DNA of 64,000 nucleotides from Ardenticatenaceae bacterium (GTDB lineage: Bacteria > Chloroflexota > Anaerolineae > Promineifilales > Promineifilaceae): NCBI GenBank assembly GCA_020634435.1, contig JACKBS010000017.1, forward strand, positions 1-64,000, written 5' to 3'. Below, piece after piece: positions 8,464 to 15,457 of the stretch. The notes under the pieces were generated by a model. That model had not been told where the DNA came from. It made no database searches and saw only the letters and a program-made list of their open reading frames with translations. Both the position numbers and the translations under genes were made by a program. The first letter of the stretch is position 1. Each line of letters begins with the position of its first letter.

Positions 8464-9311
8464 ATGAGCACGATCCCCACAAGTTTAACCGAAAAACAAT
8501 TTGAACAACATGTTCGACCTTTTATCTCGACAGCAAGGCGCGGCTATGAATGCAAAATTCCACTCTACAAGGTATTCAACTACATCTTGTATCGACTGCA
8601 TACAGGGTGTCAGTGGGAAAAGTTGCCCATCGACCCAGATAAAGGCGACCCAGAAAAAAAGAAATCAGCCCTGACGCAGTTTACTATCACTTTCGCAAGT
8701 GGAGTCGGGATGGTTCTCTGGAAAAGGTGTGGCAAAGCAGCATTAGGACGATAGCTGGACAGTTGAATTTATCTGAACTGAATCTTGACGGCAGTCATGC
8801 TGTTGCCAAGAAAGGTGGTGAATCGGTTGCCTATCAAGGACGTAAAAGGGCTAAGACCACGAATATCTTGCCTGTTACGGATGGGAATGGCTTCATCATT
8901 GCTACGACTCGGTTAATGGCTGGCAATCACAACGACGCTTTCAATCTGAAGCAACATTTGCAAATGGTTTTCAAATCAATGAAACGGCTGGGTTTAGTCT
9001 TTGCTGGGGCTTATTTCAATGCTGACAAGGCATTTGACACCAAAGCAGCCCGAAAAATCTGTTTCAATCACGGAGTGATACCCAACATGGCGGAAAACAA
9101 GCGCAATCGAAAAGGCGTCAAACGAGGTCGCCCCCGGCTTTTCAATGCCGAAGTGTACAAGCGGCGATTCACCAGTGAGCGTTCGTTTGCCTGGATTGAT
9201 AAGTTCCGCGCTTTGTTGTTAAGGTTCGAGCGACGTGATGCCTACTATCTGGGTGGCCATCCCATCGCATTTACGATGATTAACCTGCGTCATGTTATTG
9301 CCGCTCAATAA
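8464..9311 (+). CDS. IS5-family transposase, orfA/orfB joined by -1 frameshifting
   Basis: orfA starts at ATG 8464 behind AAAAAGGAG and stops at 8754. It carries the DUF4096-type N-terminal region: YKVFNYILYRLHTGCQWEKL. In the -1 frame from 8661 the reading continues EISPDAVYYHFRKWSRDGSL and joins orfB (KVWQSSIRTIAGQLNLSELN), which ends at 9311. orfB holds the DDE domain: LDGSHAVAKKGG, an FNADKAFD segment, and RRFTSERSFAWIDKFRALLL containing the catalytic Glu. The shift site is A AAA AAG at 8655-8661, in phase with orfA. The fused product of about 282 residues fits an IS5/IS427-type transposase. It could still be active. It has no ACGGCCGT sites, unlike the host genes. Confidence 0.85.
8655..8661 (+). 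promoter_or_regulatory. A_AAA_AAG slippery heptamer for programmed -1 frameshift
   Basis: Counting codons from ATG 8464, the heptamer splits as A|AAA|AAG in the zero frame, the canonical bacterial -1 slip site. A -1 slip makes the next codon GAA at 8661, exactly entering the frame that encodes the conserved YYHFRKW segment and orfB. Confidence 0.75.
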
Positions 9312-9405
9312 GTTTCATCTAGTTCCTTGATAATTTTTTCTTCTGCTTTCATTATGACACTCCTTCGTGTTCGTGTGATTTTACAAGGAGTGTCAGATTA
9401 AGTCT

Positions 9406-9583
9406 CAACTAATACAGTTGGGGCTGGGTTTTCGATGCTCCGGCAATGCTGCCCAAGCTGCCTGGCTTTCTTTGAAGAATCGTTGGAGGGGAAATCTTTT
9501 TACCATGCTCTCCAGTAATGACGACTTTCTTCCTTGTTGTCAACCCCATTTCCAAATTGAGAATCGCTGTCCTGTTGTAAAGA
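9406..9583. other. Gap right of the IS; only a doubtful 46-codon ORF
   Basis: On the minus strand 9549-9409 encodes 46 residues beginning MGLTTRKKVVITGEHGKKIS. It has a weak ribosome site and a stop just outside the IS end. It may be a relic of the gene the IS entered. No family recognised. Confidence 0.2.
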
Positions 9584-10165
9584 TTAGGGCGTGTTGACGT
9601 GCTGTCCGATCAATGCTTCTAGCGCTTCGCCAAAGTCGCCGCGCAGGGTGAAGCTAGCGTTGTCCTGGAATGTCTCTTCATCCTGGCATTCGCGCGGCTG
9701 CGCTTTGACAGTGCCTTCGGCAACTACTTCGCCAGTTTGGGTGGTGATCAGCCGGTAATCGGCGACGCGCGCCACGCGGGTGATGGTCGCGTCACCGGCA
9801 TCGCCTTCCAGCGTGTATTCGCACGTTTCAATTTCTGTGTCCACCACGTCTTGCAGACAGACGACCAGTTCGGCTTCTTCCAAATTGTTGGGATGATACT
9901 GCCAGCCTGAGGTTAGAAAGATGGACTCGCTGCCACCCAGATATTCCACAATGGCGGCGGGATGCTCGCCAGAAATGTTGGGATCGTAGGTGGTTGTTTC
10001 GGCAACCACTTCACCATCACACACGGTTTTAAGGTCAGCCAGATTGCGCGATTCGCTAGGTGAGCCTTCGTTGTAGAAGTAGCCAAAAATGATGACACCC
10101 ACACAGCACAAAGCTGCTAGACCCATAATACCGCCGACAATCATCAAGGTTCGTTTGTTTTTCAT
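9584..10165 (-). CDS. Membrane-anchored extracytoplasmic protein, function unknown
   Basis: 193 residues from ATG 10163-10165, chosen over a start four codons upstream because GGAGGT lies 4 nt before it. It begins MKNKRTLMIVGGIMGLAALC with one transmembrane segment (about 8-30), then an outward soluble domain with several Cys (CDGEVVAETTTYD, VVCLQDVVDTEIETCEYTL, RECQDEE) that could form disulfides. The mix of hydroxyl-rich strands suggests a small beta domain. No family recognised. It lies 137 bases downstream of the LLM oxidoreductase on the same strand but beyond an inverted repeat, so is probably a separate unit. Confidence 0.75.
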   Translation of the reverse strand: MKNKRTLMIVGGIMGLAALCCVGVIIFGYFYNEGSPSESRNLADLKTVCDGEVVAETTTYDPNISGEHPAAIVEYLGGSESIFLTSGWQYHPNNLEEAELVVCLQDVVDTEIETCEYTLEGDAGDATITRVARVADYRLITTQTGEVVAEGTVKAQPRECQDEETFQDNASFTLRGDFGEALEALIGQHVNTP

Positions 10166-10243
10166 AAAGACCTCCATCCATTAACGTTTAGATATGGTCA
10201 TCATAAAAACGGAACGATCACAAAACGATCCTTTGGCAACAAA

Positions 10244-10298
10244 TTTCCCCGGAAACTGCATAACTGTTTCCTTGCTTGCTGGCCAGTTTCCGAGGAAA
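10244..10298. terminator. Inverted repeat of the TTTCCCCGGAAACT family after the LLM gene
   Basis: Arms TTTCCCCGGAAACTG (10244-10258) and CAGTTTCCGAGGAAA (10284-10298) pair over 15 bp with one mismatch. A near-identical arm forms the terminator at 12537-12569, so this is a dispersed repeat that probably also ends the minus-strand LLM transcript. Confidence 0.55.
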
Positions 10299-10302
10299 AA
10301 GG

Positions 10303-11166
10303 CTAGAGGCCAATGGTTTTGGCAAAGTTTTCGATGGCTTGCAGGTGCTTTTGTGGTGTGTCCAGACCTGCGCCCATTGTGTTGAAGGAGATGTGGGTCG
10401 CGCCTGCGTCGCGCCAGCCCACCAAGTAGTTTTGCCACGCGTCAGGGCCGTCGGTAATGTGCAGGCGGGGTTCCAGACCAATGTCGCTGAGGGTACGGCC
10501 GTTTTCCGCCAAATACTGCTCTAACTTGTCCAACGACTCCTGAGCCGCTTCGGCCGTGCGGTAGCCGGGCAGCCAGCCGTCGCCTTTACGCGCCAGGCGG
10601 CGCAGTACCACATCGGCATGACCACCCAGCCAGAGGGGGATCGGGCGCTGGATCGGCAGCGGGTTCAGGCCAGCATCATCAATGTTGTGGAAGTGGCCCT
10701 TGAAGGTGACGAGTTCCTGGGTAAACAGCAGCTTGAGAACGTCAATCTGCTCGTCTACGCGCCGCCCGCGCGTGTGGAAATCGAAGCCGATTCCTTCCAT
10801 CTCCACTTTATTCCAGCCAATGCCGATGCCCAGGCGGAAACGGCCGTTGCTCAACACATCCAAACTGGCGGCCTGCTTGGCGACAACGGCCGTTTCCCGC
10901 TGCGGCAAAATGAGAATGCCGGTGATAAATTCCAATTTGGTCGTGAGTGCGGCCATGTAGCTAAACAGCACAAACACCTCGTGGAAGGGGGTTTGGTAGG
11001 TGTACGGGCCGTTCCAGCCGCCGGGGCGGTTTGGATTGACACCCAGGACGTGGTCGTAGGCCAGGATGTGAGAGTAGCCGAGTGATTCGGCCGTTTGCGT
11101 GTAGTCGCGCAGCGCGGCGACATCGTTGCCAAATTCAGTTTGGGGAAACACAAGACCAATTTTCAT
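10303..11166 (-). CDS. LLM-class (luciferase-like) flavin/F420-dependent oxidoreductase
   Basis: 287 residues with the bacterial luciferase-like TIM-barrel signature: MKIGLVFPQTEFGNDVAALR, ESLGYSHILAYDHVLG, FITGILILPQRETAVVAKQA, LDVLSNGRFRLGIGIGWNKV, PIPLWLGGHADVVLRRLARK and GDGWLPG. This pattern fits the actinobacterial/chloroflexal F420-dependent subgroup, though FMN use cannot be excluded. The substrate is unknown. The start is ATG 11164-11166 with AAGGAG 7 bases before it; the GTG one codon up is less likely. Cytoplasmic. A PPOX-family protein at 62058 is another possible F420 user in the window. Confidence 0.88.
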   Translation of the reverse strand: MKIGLVFPQTEFGNDVAALRDYTQTAESLGYSHILAYDHVLGVNPNRPGGWNGPYTYQTPFHEVFVLFSYMAALTTKLEFITGILILPQRETAVVAKQAASLDVLSNGRFRLGIGIGWNKVEMEGIGFDFHTRGRRVDEQIDVLKLLFTQELVTFKGHFHNIDDAGLNPLPIQRPIPLWLGGHADVVLRRLARKGDGWLPGYRTAEAAQESLDKLEQYLAENGRTLSDIGLEPRLHITDGPDAWQNYLVGWRDAGATHISFNTMGAGLDTPQKHLQAIENFAKTIGL

Positions 11167-11281
11167 CACAATCTCCTTATCTGACGTTAGGTGCGTCGCA
11201 CCTTTTCATTTGCCAGTTGTAATCGCGGGAATGAAGAAAGGCAAACGAAGTTCATGAAAAGCGGTCAAGTCTGTTCATAAA

Positions 11282-11332
11282 CTCACGCAAAGGCGCAAAG
11301 CAACGAAGTTTCTCTTTGCGACTTTGCGTGAG
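11282..11332. repeat. Long inverted repeat, CTCACGCAAAG type
   Basis: Arms 11282-11300 (CTCACGCAAAGGCGCAAAG) and 11314-11332 pair over 19 bp with one mismatch. It is the main feature of the 11167-11617 gap. The CGCAAAG unit is itself repeated within each arm. It looks like a dispersed intergenic repeat; it lies upstream of both divergent neighbours, so is not a gene-end terminator. Confidence 0.6.
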
Positions 11333-11486
11333 ACCGATTTGAAGCTCAAGTAAACGACGCTGATTGTCCAATTGGGGCAAGGCGGCTACAATGCCGCGAC
11401 AAATTTTATATTCCAACCAACAGTGGCGGCTAGGGTTCCGCAGCATCAGCTGGCTGGTCCGAGCGCCGCATAAACCGCAGAGATGG

Positions 11487-11506
11487 ATGCCCGCCTACGC
11501 GGGCAT
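11487..11506. repeat. REP-like palindrome
   Basis: ATGCCCGCCTACGCGGGCAT forms an 8-bp GC-rich hairpin, within the context GATGGATGCCCG...GGGCATGACA. This matches the well-known REP-type element shape found in many bacteria. No neighbouring REP transposase was seen. Confidence 0.5.
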
Positions 11507-11617
11507 GACAAGAAGCGGCAGCATCTGGACGGACTAAAAGCCTTGGGGATTGCGGTTGGCATGGGCGCAAACGAGCGTTGCGCTTGTGCTGTTCACGCAT
11601 TCTCTGGAGGTGTTTTG

Positions 11618-12535
11618 ATGTTTCAGACAGTTGGTAAGGCACGATCGCCACAGGTTACGGCCGTTTTCCAGGCCCTCTTCGTCACATTTCTCTGGTCAAC
11701 TTCCTGGGTCCTCATCAAAATTGGGCTGCAAGATATTCCCCCGCTGACCTTTGCCGGGCTGCGCTACGGGCTGGCCTTTTTGTGCCTGCTGCCCTTCTTT
11801 CTGCGTGGTGGCGGCGTGGCCGAGGTGCGTCAGCTGGAACGAGCTGGCTGGCTGCGGTTGGTGGCGCTGGGCGTCATTTATTACGCCGTCACGCAGGGCA
11901 CACAGTTTGTGGGTCTGACCTACCTGCCCGCCGTAACGGTGAACGTGATGCTAGGCTTTACCTCGGTGGTGGTGGCGTTGTTGGGTATGGGGATTTTGGG
12001 GGAACGGCCGTCTTTCTGGCAATGGTCAGGCATGTTTGTGGCCCTAGGCGGCGGGCTGCTTTACTTTTATCCGGTGCAGATTCCGCAGGCGCAGCTGGTG
12101 GGTTTTGTCGCCGTGGCGGTCGGTGTGTTGGCCAATGCGGGTTCGGCCGTTTTGGGGCGGTCAATCAATCGCAAGGGGCATTTACGGCCGTTAACCGTCA
12201 CCACCGTCAGCATGGGTGTGGGATCATCGCTGCTGTTGGGGGCAGGGCTGGCCACGCAAGGGCTGCCAGTGCTGAGTTGGCAGAGTTGGGCAATGGTTAG
12301 CTGGCTGGCGCTGGTGAATACGGCGTTTGCTTTCACCCTGTGGAACCACTCGCTGCGCACCCTCTCTGCGATGGAGTCCAGCATCATCAACAACACGATG
12401 GCAGTGCAGATTCCCATTTTGGCGGTATTGTTTTTGGGGGAAAGGCTAAACGGCCGTCAGGTGCTTGGTTTAGTCATGGCTATCGTGGGCGCTTTGTTGG
12501 TGCAGCTAGGTAGGCGGCGGGTGCGGAAGAGCTAA
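11618..12535 (+). CDS. EamA/DMT-family multidrug or metabolite exporter
   Basis: 305 residues from ATG 11618 (GGAGGTG 5 nt upstream; the frame is open further up without a ribosome site). Ten hydrophobic segments in two EamA repeats. First repeat: FQALFVTFLWSTSWVLIKIG, PPLTFAGLRYGLAFLCLLPF, VIYYAVTQGTQFVGLTYLPA, GILGERPSFWQWSGM. Second repeat: VGVLANAGSAVLGRSI, VNTAFAFTLWNHSLRTLSA, MESSIINNTMAVQIPILAVL, FLGERLNGRQVLGLVMAIVG. The GE-R motif recurs at both repeat ends as usual. Substrate cannot be told. Monocistronic, convergent with the peptidase gene and separated from it by a perfect terminator. Confidence 0.9.
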   Translation: MFQTVGKARSPQVTAVFQALFVTFLWSTSWVLIKIGLQDIPPLTFAGLRYGLAFLCLLPFFLRGGGVAEVRQLERAGWLRLVALGVIYYAVTQGTQFVGLTYLPAVTVNVMLGFTSVVVALLGMGILGERPSFWQWSGMFVALGGGLLYFYPVQIPQAQLVGFVAVAVGVLANAGSAVLGRSINRKGHLRPLTVTTVSMGVGSSLLLGAGLATQGLPVLSWQSWAMVSWLALVNTAFAFTLWNHSLRTLSAMESSIINNTMAVQIPILAVLFLGERLNGRQVLGLVMAIVGALLVQLGRRRVRKS

Positions 12536-12536
12536 T

Positions 12537-12569
12537 ATTTCCCCGGAAACTTGGAGTTTCCGGGGAAAT
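12537..12569. terminator. Perfect bidirectional terminator between convergent genes
   Basis: Arms ATTTCCCCGGAAACT (12537-12551) and AGTTTCCGGGGAAAT (12555-12569) are exactly complementary, with a TGG loop, directly between the stop codons of the convergent DMT exporter and prolyl oligopeptidase. Confidence 0.8.
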
Positions 12570-12578
12570 GCAGAGGCT

Positions 12579-14642
12579 TTACTTATTCAACATCGTCCAC
12601 AAAAAGCTGTAGATGTCGGTGGCTTCTTCGATGAGCTTGGCGGTGGGCTTGCCCAGGCCGTGCCCGGCGCGGGTTTCTATGCGGATGAGAAGGGGATTAC
12701 GGCCGTTATCTGCCGCTTGTAATGTCGCCGCAAATTTTTTCGAGTGCATGGGCACCACGCGATCATCCGTGTCGGCGGTGGTGATGAGCAGGGGCGGATA
12801 GGTGTGGTCTGGCTGGACGTTGTGCAGCGGGGAGTAAGCCATCATGAACTTGAAATGGTCCGGGTTTTCCTCCGCGTTGCCATATTCGGGAATCCAGTAG
12901 CGACCGGCGCTAAATTTGTGGTAGCGCAGCATGTCAATCACCGGCACGCCACAGTGCACCGCGCCAAACAAATCGGGGCGCTGTAACATGCAGGCGGCTA
13001 CCAGCAATCCGCCGTTGCTGCGTCCCTCGATGGCCAATTTCTTGTTGTTCGTATAACCATTGGCGATGAGCCATTCCCCGGCGGCAATGAAATCGTCAAA
13101 CACGGTTTGTTTATTGGCCAACATGCCCGCCTGATGCCACGCTTCGCCGTATTCGGTGCCGCCGCGCAGGCAAGCCTGGGCGTAAACGCCGCCGCGCTCC
13201 AGCCAGGCCAGCCGGGTGGGCGAGAAGATGGGCGTCATGGAGATGTTGAAGCCGCCGTAGCCGTAGAGCAGCGTCGGGTTTTGCCCATCGAGCGCGATCC
13301 CTTTTTTGTGGGTGATGAAGAGCGGCACTTTGGTGCCATCTTTGGACGGGTAGAAGACTTGCGTCGTTTCGTAGGCGTCGGGGTCAAAATCGAGCTGCGG
13401 CTGGTCGAGAATAGAGAGTTCTTCGCTGGTGAAATCGTAGCGCAGGATGGTGGGTGGGTAGGTGAAGGATTGAAACTGGATGAACAGTTCGGTGTGGTTG
13501 CGTTCACCAGACAAATCAAAAATGGTGCCGGGGACGGGAAGTTCAATTTCGCCCAGATGTGTTCCGTCCAGCGCATAGCGGTGCAGCCTGTGAGCACCGT
13601 GATGCAGCGTGCCGAGGATGAACTCGTTGTTGACCATGAGGCTGAAGGCAATGGCATCGTCCCCTTCAGGGATGATGGTTTGCCAGTTGGCGGGGTCTGG
13701 GTTGTTGAGGTGGATGGCGATGATACGGCCGTTATCGGCCCCATTGTCCGTGTGAAAGTAGAACTTTGCGCCATCGTTGCCCAAAAAATTGTAAGCTGCA
13801 TCCATCTCATCCAGCAGGTAGATAAATTCCTCACCGTTGATGGGGCGATAGTAGAAGCGGTTGCGGCGGTCGGTGCCGTCCCAAACGTGCAGGGTGAGGT
13901 AACGGCCGTCGTCGGTGACGTGCGGGTGGAAGCCCAAATTCGGTGCATCGGGCCGGGCAAAAACGATGGTGTCTTTGCTTTGCTGCGTGCCTATCTTGTG
14001 GAAGTAGATTTGCTGATGAGTGCTGGGCGGCGCGTCGGGCATTTCGTCGGGGCTGGGGTAGCGGGCGTAGAAGAAGCCGGAGCTATCGGGCAGCCAGGCG
14101 GCGTTGGTGAACTTGGCCCAGCGCAGCACTTCGGAGCGATCTTCGTTGCTCTCTAAATCGCGAATATGGATGGTTTGCCAGTCGGAACCGCTTTGGGAGA
14201 GGGAATAGGCCAGGAAACGGCCGTCTTTGCTGTAGCTCTGGCTGATCAGGGCAATCGTACCGTCGTCGCTGAGCGTGTTGGGGTCGAGCACCTGCTCTAA
14301 CGGCGCATCCAGGTTAGCTTGTTTGTACAGGATCGACTGGTTTTGCAGACCGTCGTTTTTCTGCACAAAGTAGTTGCCGCTGTTGCGGTCTCCTTTGCGG
14401 CGCGGCACGCTGCTTTTGGGGTAGTTCCACAAGGCGGTCAGCCGCTCTTTGAACTGCCCATGCACGGGCAGCTCCGCCATAATGCTTTGAGTGAGTTCGT
14501 TTTCGGCTTCTACCCAGGCGATAGTGTCCGGGTCTGCGGGATTTTCTAGCCAGCGGTACGGGTCGGGAACGGCCGTACCGTGATAATTATCGACAACATC
14601 CACCTTGTGCGCGGCTGGGTACTTAAAATTGTGGGATTCCAT
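12579..14642 (-). CDS. Prolyl oligopeptidase (peptidase family S9A)
   Basis: 687 residues, normal for the family. The N-terminal signature (YRWLENPADPDTIAWVEAEN) leads into a seven-blade propeller (residues about 75-405) and a C-terminal alpha/beta-hydrolase. Catalytic Ser lies in EGRSNGGLLVAACMLQRPDL, Asp in TADTDDRVVPMHSKKFAATL and His in RAGHGLGKPTAK. LYGYGGFNISMTPIF and RGGTEYGEAWHQAGM are typical of the active-site lid region. No signal peptide (MESHNFKYPAAHKVDVVDNY), so probably cytoplasmic. It cleaves short peptides after proline. Monocistronic. Confidence 0.95.
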   Translation of the reverse strand: MESHNFKYPAAHKVDVVDNYHGTAVPDPYRWLENPADPDTIAWVEAENELTQSIMAELPVHGQFKERLTALWNYPKSSVPRRKGDRNSGNYFVQKNDGLQNQSILYKQANLDAPLEQVLDPNTLSDDGTIALISQSYSKDGRFLAYSLSQSGSDWQTIHIRDLESNEDRSEVLRWAKFTNAAWLPDSSGFFYARYPSPDEMPDAPPSTHQQIYFHKIGTQQSKDTIVFARPDAPNLGFHPHVTDDGRYLTLHVWDGTDRRNRFYYRPINGEEFIYLLDEMDAAYNFLGNDGAKFYFHTDNGADNGRIIAIHLNNPDPANWQTIIPEGDDAIAFSLMVNNEFILGTLHHGAHRLHRYALDGTHLGEIELPVPGTIFDLSGERNHTELFIQFQSFTYPPTILRYDFTSEELSILDQPQLDFDPDAYETTQVFYPSKDGTKVPLFITHKKGIALDGQNPTLLYGYGGFNISMTPIFSPTRLAWLERGGVYAQACLRGGTEYGEAWHQAGMLANKQTVFDDFIAAGEWLIANGYTNNKKLAIEGRSNGGLLVAACMLQRPDLFGAVHCGVPVIDMLRYHKFSAGRYWIPEYGNAEENPDHFKFMMAYSPLHNVQPDHTYPPLLITTADTDDRVVPMHSKKFAATLQAADNGRNPLLIRIETRAGHGLGKPTAKLIEEATDIYSFLWTMLNK

Positions 14643-14654
14643 TCTTGCTCCTCT

Positions 14655-14720
14655 TAAAATAATCCGCAGATTACACAGATTGCACAGATTTTTTGATCTG
14701 CGAAATCTGTAGATTTTCGT
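14655..14720. repeat. Dispersed ACAGATT/TCTGCGAAATCTG repeat
   Basis: A tandem of short units (CAGATTACACAGATTGCACAGATT) followed by GATCTGCGAAATCTGTAGATT. AATCTGCGAAATCTGTTGATT recurs at 23104, showing a dispersed family. The rest of 14643-14884 shows nothing beyond an ACGGCCGT palindrome. Confidence 0.5.
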
Positions 14721-14884
14721 TTCTCGTTGTAGATTTTAGCCCAATTTGTGAACTGCTGCCGCTGCTCTGGTTGCGGATTGTTTTGGGGTTCATGAGATGA
14801 TTGTAGCACGGTCCTGGTGCAGCCTGGATATGCTATACTTTGGGTCGATAACGGCCGTTTGCCCACACCAAAAAGGAACAAAAA

Positions 14885-15388
14885 ATGAACCATCCACTGG
14901 TTACCCAACTCCGTTTTGCTCGCAGCGAATTTGTGCGCTGCCTGGAAGATCTTTCTGACGACGATGCGCAAAAGCGCCTTTTGCCGATGAACAGCATCAG
15001 CTGGATGATTGGTCATCTGGCGAACCAGGAGCAGTTTTACTGGGTGTATTTGGCCCAAGGAAGAGCGGTTCAGCCAAATTTGTATGAATTGGTGGGCACG
15101 GGCCGCCCGGCCACAACGCCCCCGTTGGCTGAGATGTGGCAAGTCTGGCGCGACATCACCGCTGCCGCCGACGAATTTCTAGACGCCTTGACTGCTGATC
15201 AACTAACGGAATACCTCATTCAGGGCGAAACCAAAGCTCGCGAGACCACTGGCACGATGCTGCTGCGCAACATTTACCATTATTGGTTCCACACGGGCGA
15301 AGCCCACGCGGTACGGCAGCAATTGGGTCATACGGATTTGCCGCAGTTTGTGGGGAATATGAGTACGGCCGTTTACCAGCCCGAATAA
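14885..15388 (+). CDS. DinB-family protein
   Basis: 167 residues with the four-helix DinB/YfiT-like fold. Metal-ligand candidate histidines lie in SISWMIGHLANQEQFYWVYL and in the C-terminal RNIYHYWFHTGEAHAVRQQL. The start is ATG 14885 behind AAAAGGAAC. Members are thiol-dependent transferases or metal-binding proteins of mostly unknown role; the name comes from a DNA-damage-induced Bacillus gene and does not show function here. A second DinB-type gene lies at 58272-58742. Divergent from the peptidase gene. Confidence 0.82.
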   Translation: MNHPLVTQLRFARSEFVRCLEDLSDDDAQKRLLPMNSISWMIGHLANQEQFYWVYLAQGRAVQPNLYELVGTGRPATTPPLAEMWQVWRDITAAADEFLDALTADQLTEYLIQGETKARETTGTMLLRNIYHYWFHTGEAHAVRQQLGHTDLPQFVGNMSTAVYQPE

Positions 15389-15457
15389 TAATTTGGGGAA
15401 CCAGCTCAAATACTGACACAAGGCCTTCCTAAAATAACCTTGCGCCTTTGTGTGAAA

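Larger units (their letters stand above)
8411..9324 (+). mobile_element. IS5-family element nested in the IS481-type element
   Basis: About 0.9 kb with two overlapping transposase frames. It sits precisely between the severed N-terminal codons (9309-9353) and body (from 8428) of the IS481-type transposase. Possible imperfect terminal repeats begin GAGGAATCGT at about 8412 and, on the other strand, GATGAAACTT at about 9324. CTAG at 9322-9325 may belong to the target site. Exact borders are uncertain by a few bases. Confidence 0.65.
7300..9405 (-). mobile_element. IS481-family element, interrupted by an IS5-family element
   Basis: The ends are inverted repeats. The left end AGACATAATCTGACACT (7300-7316) matches the reverse complement of the right end 9389-9405 (AGACTTAATCTGACACT) at all but one position. 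Inside is an IS481-type transposase read leftwards (7404-8428). Its first codons are separated from the rest by a second element (about 8411-9324) inserted near its 5' end. No clear target duplication seen at the outer ends. The copy is dead (insertion plus frameshift). Confidence 0.75.

Noticed and set aside
13107..14156. 349-codon plus-strand ORF opposite the prolyl oligopeptidase
   Set aside because: It is antisense to a clear S9A peptidase with intact catalytic motifs; composition (Val/Gly/Ala-rich) fits a GC-rich shadow frame.
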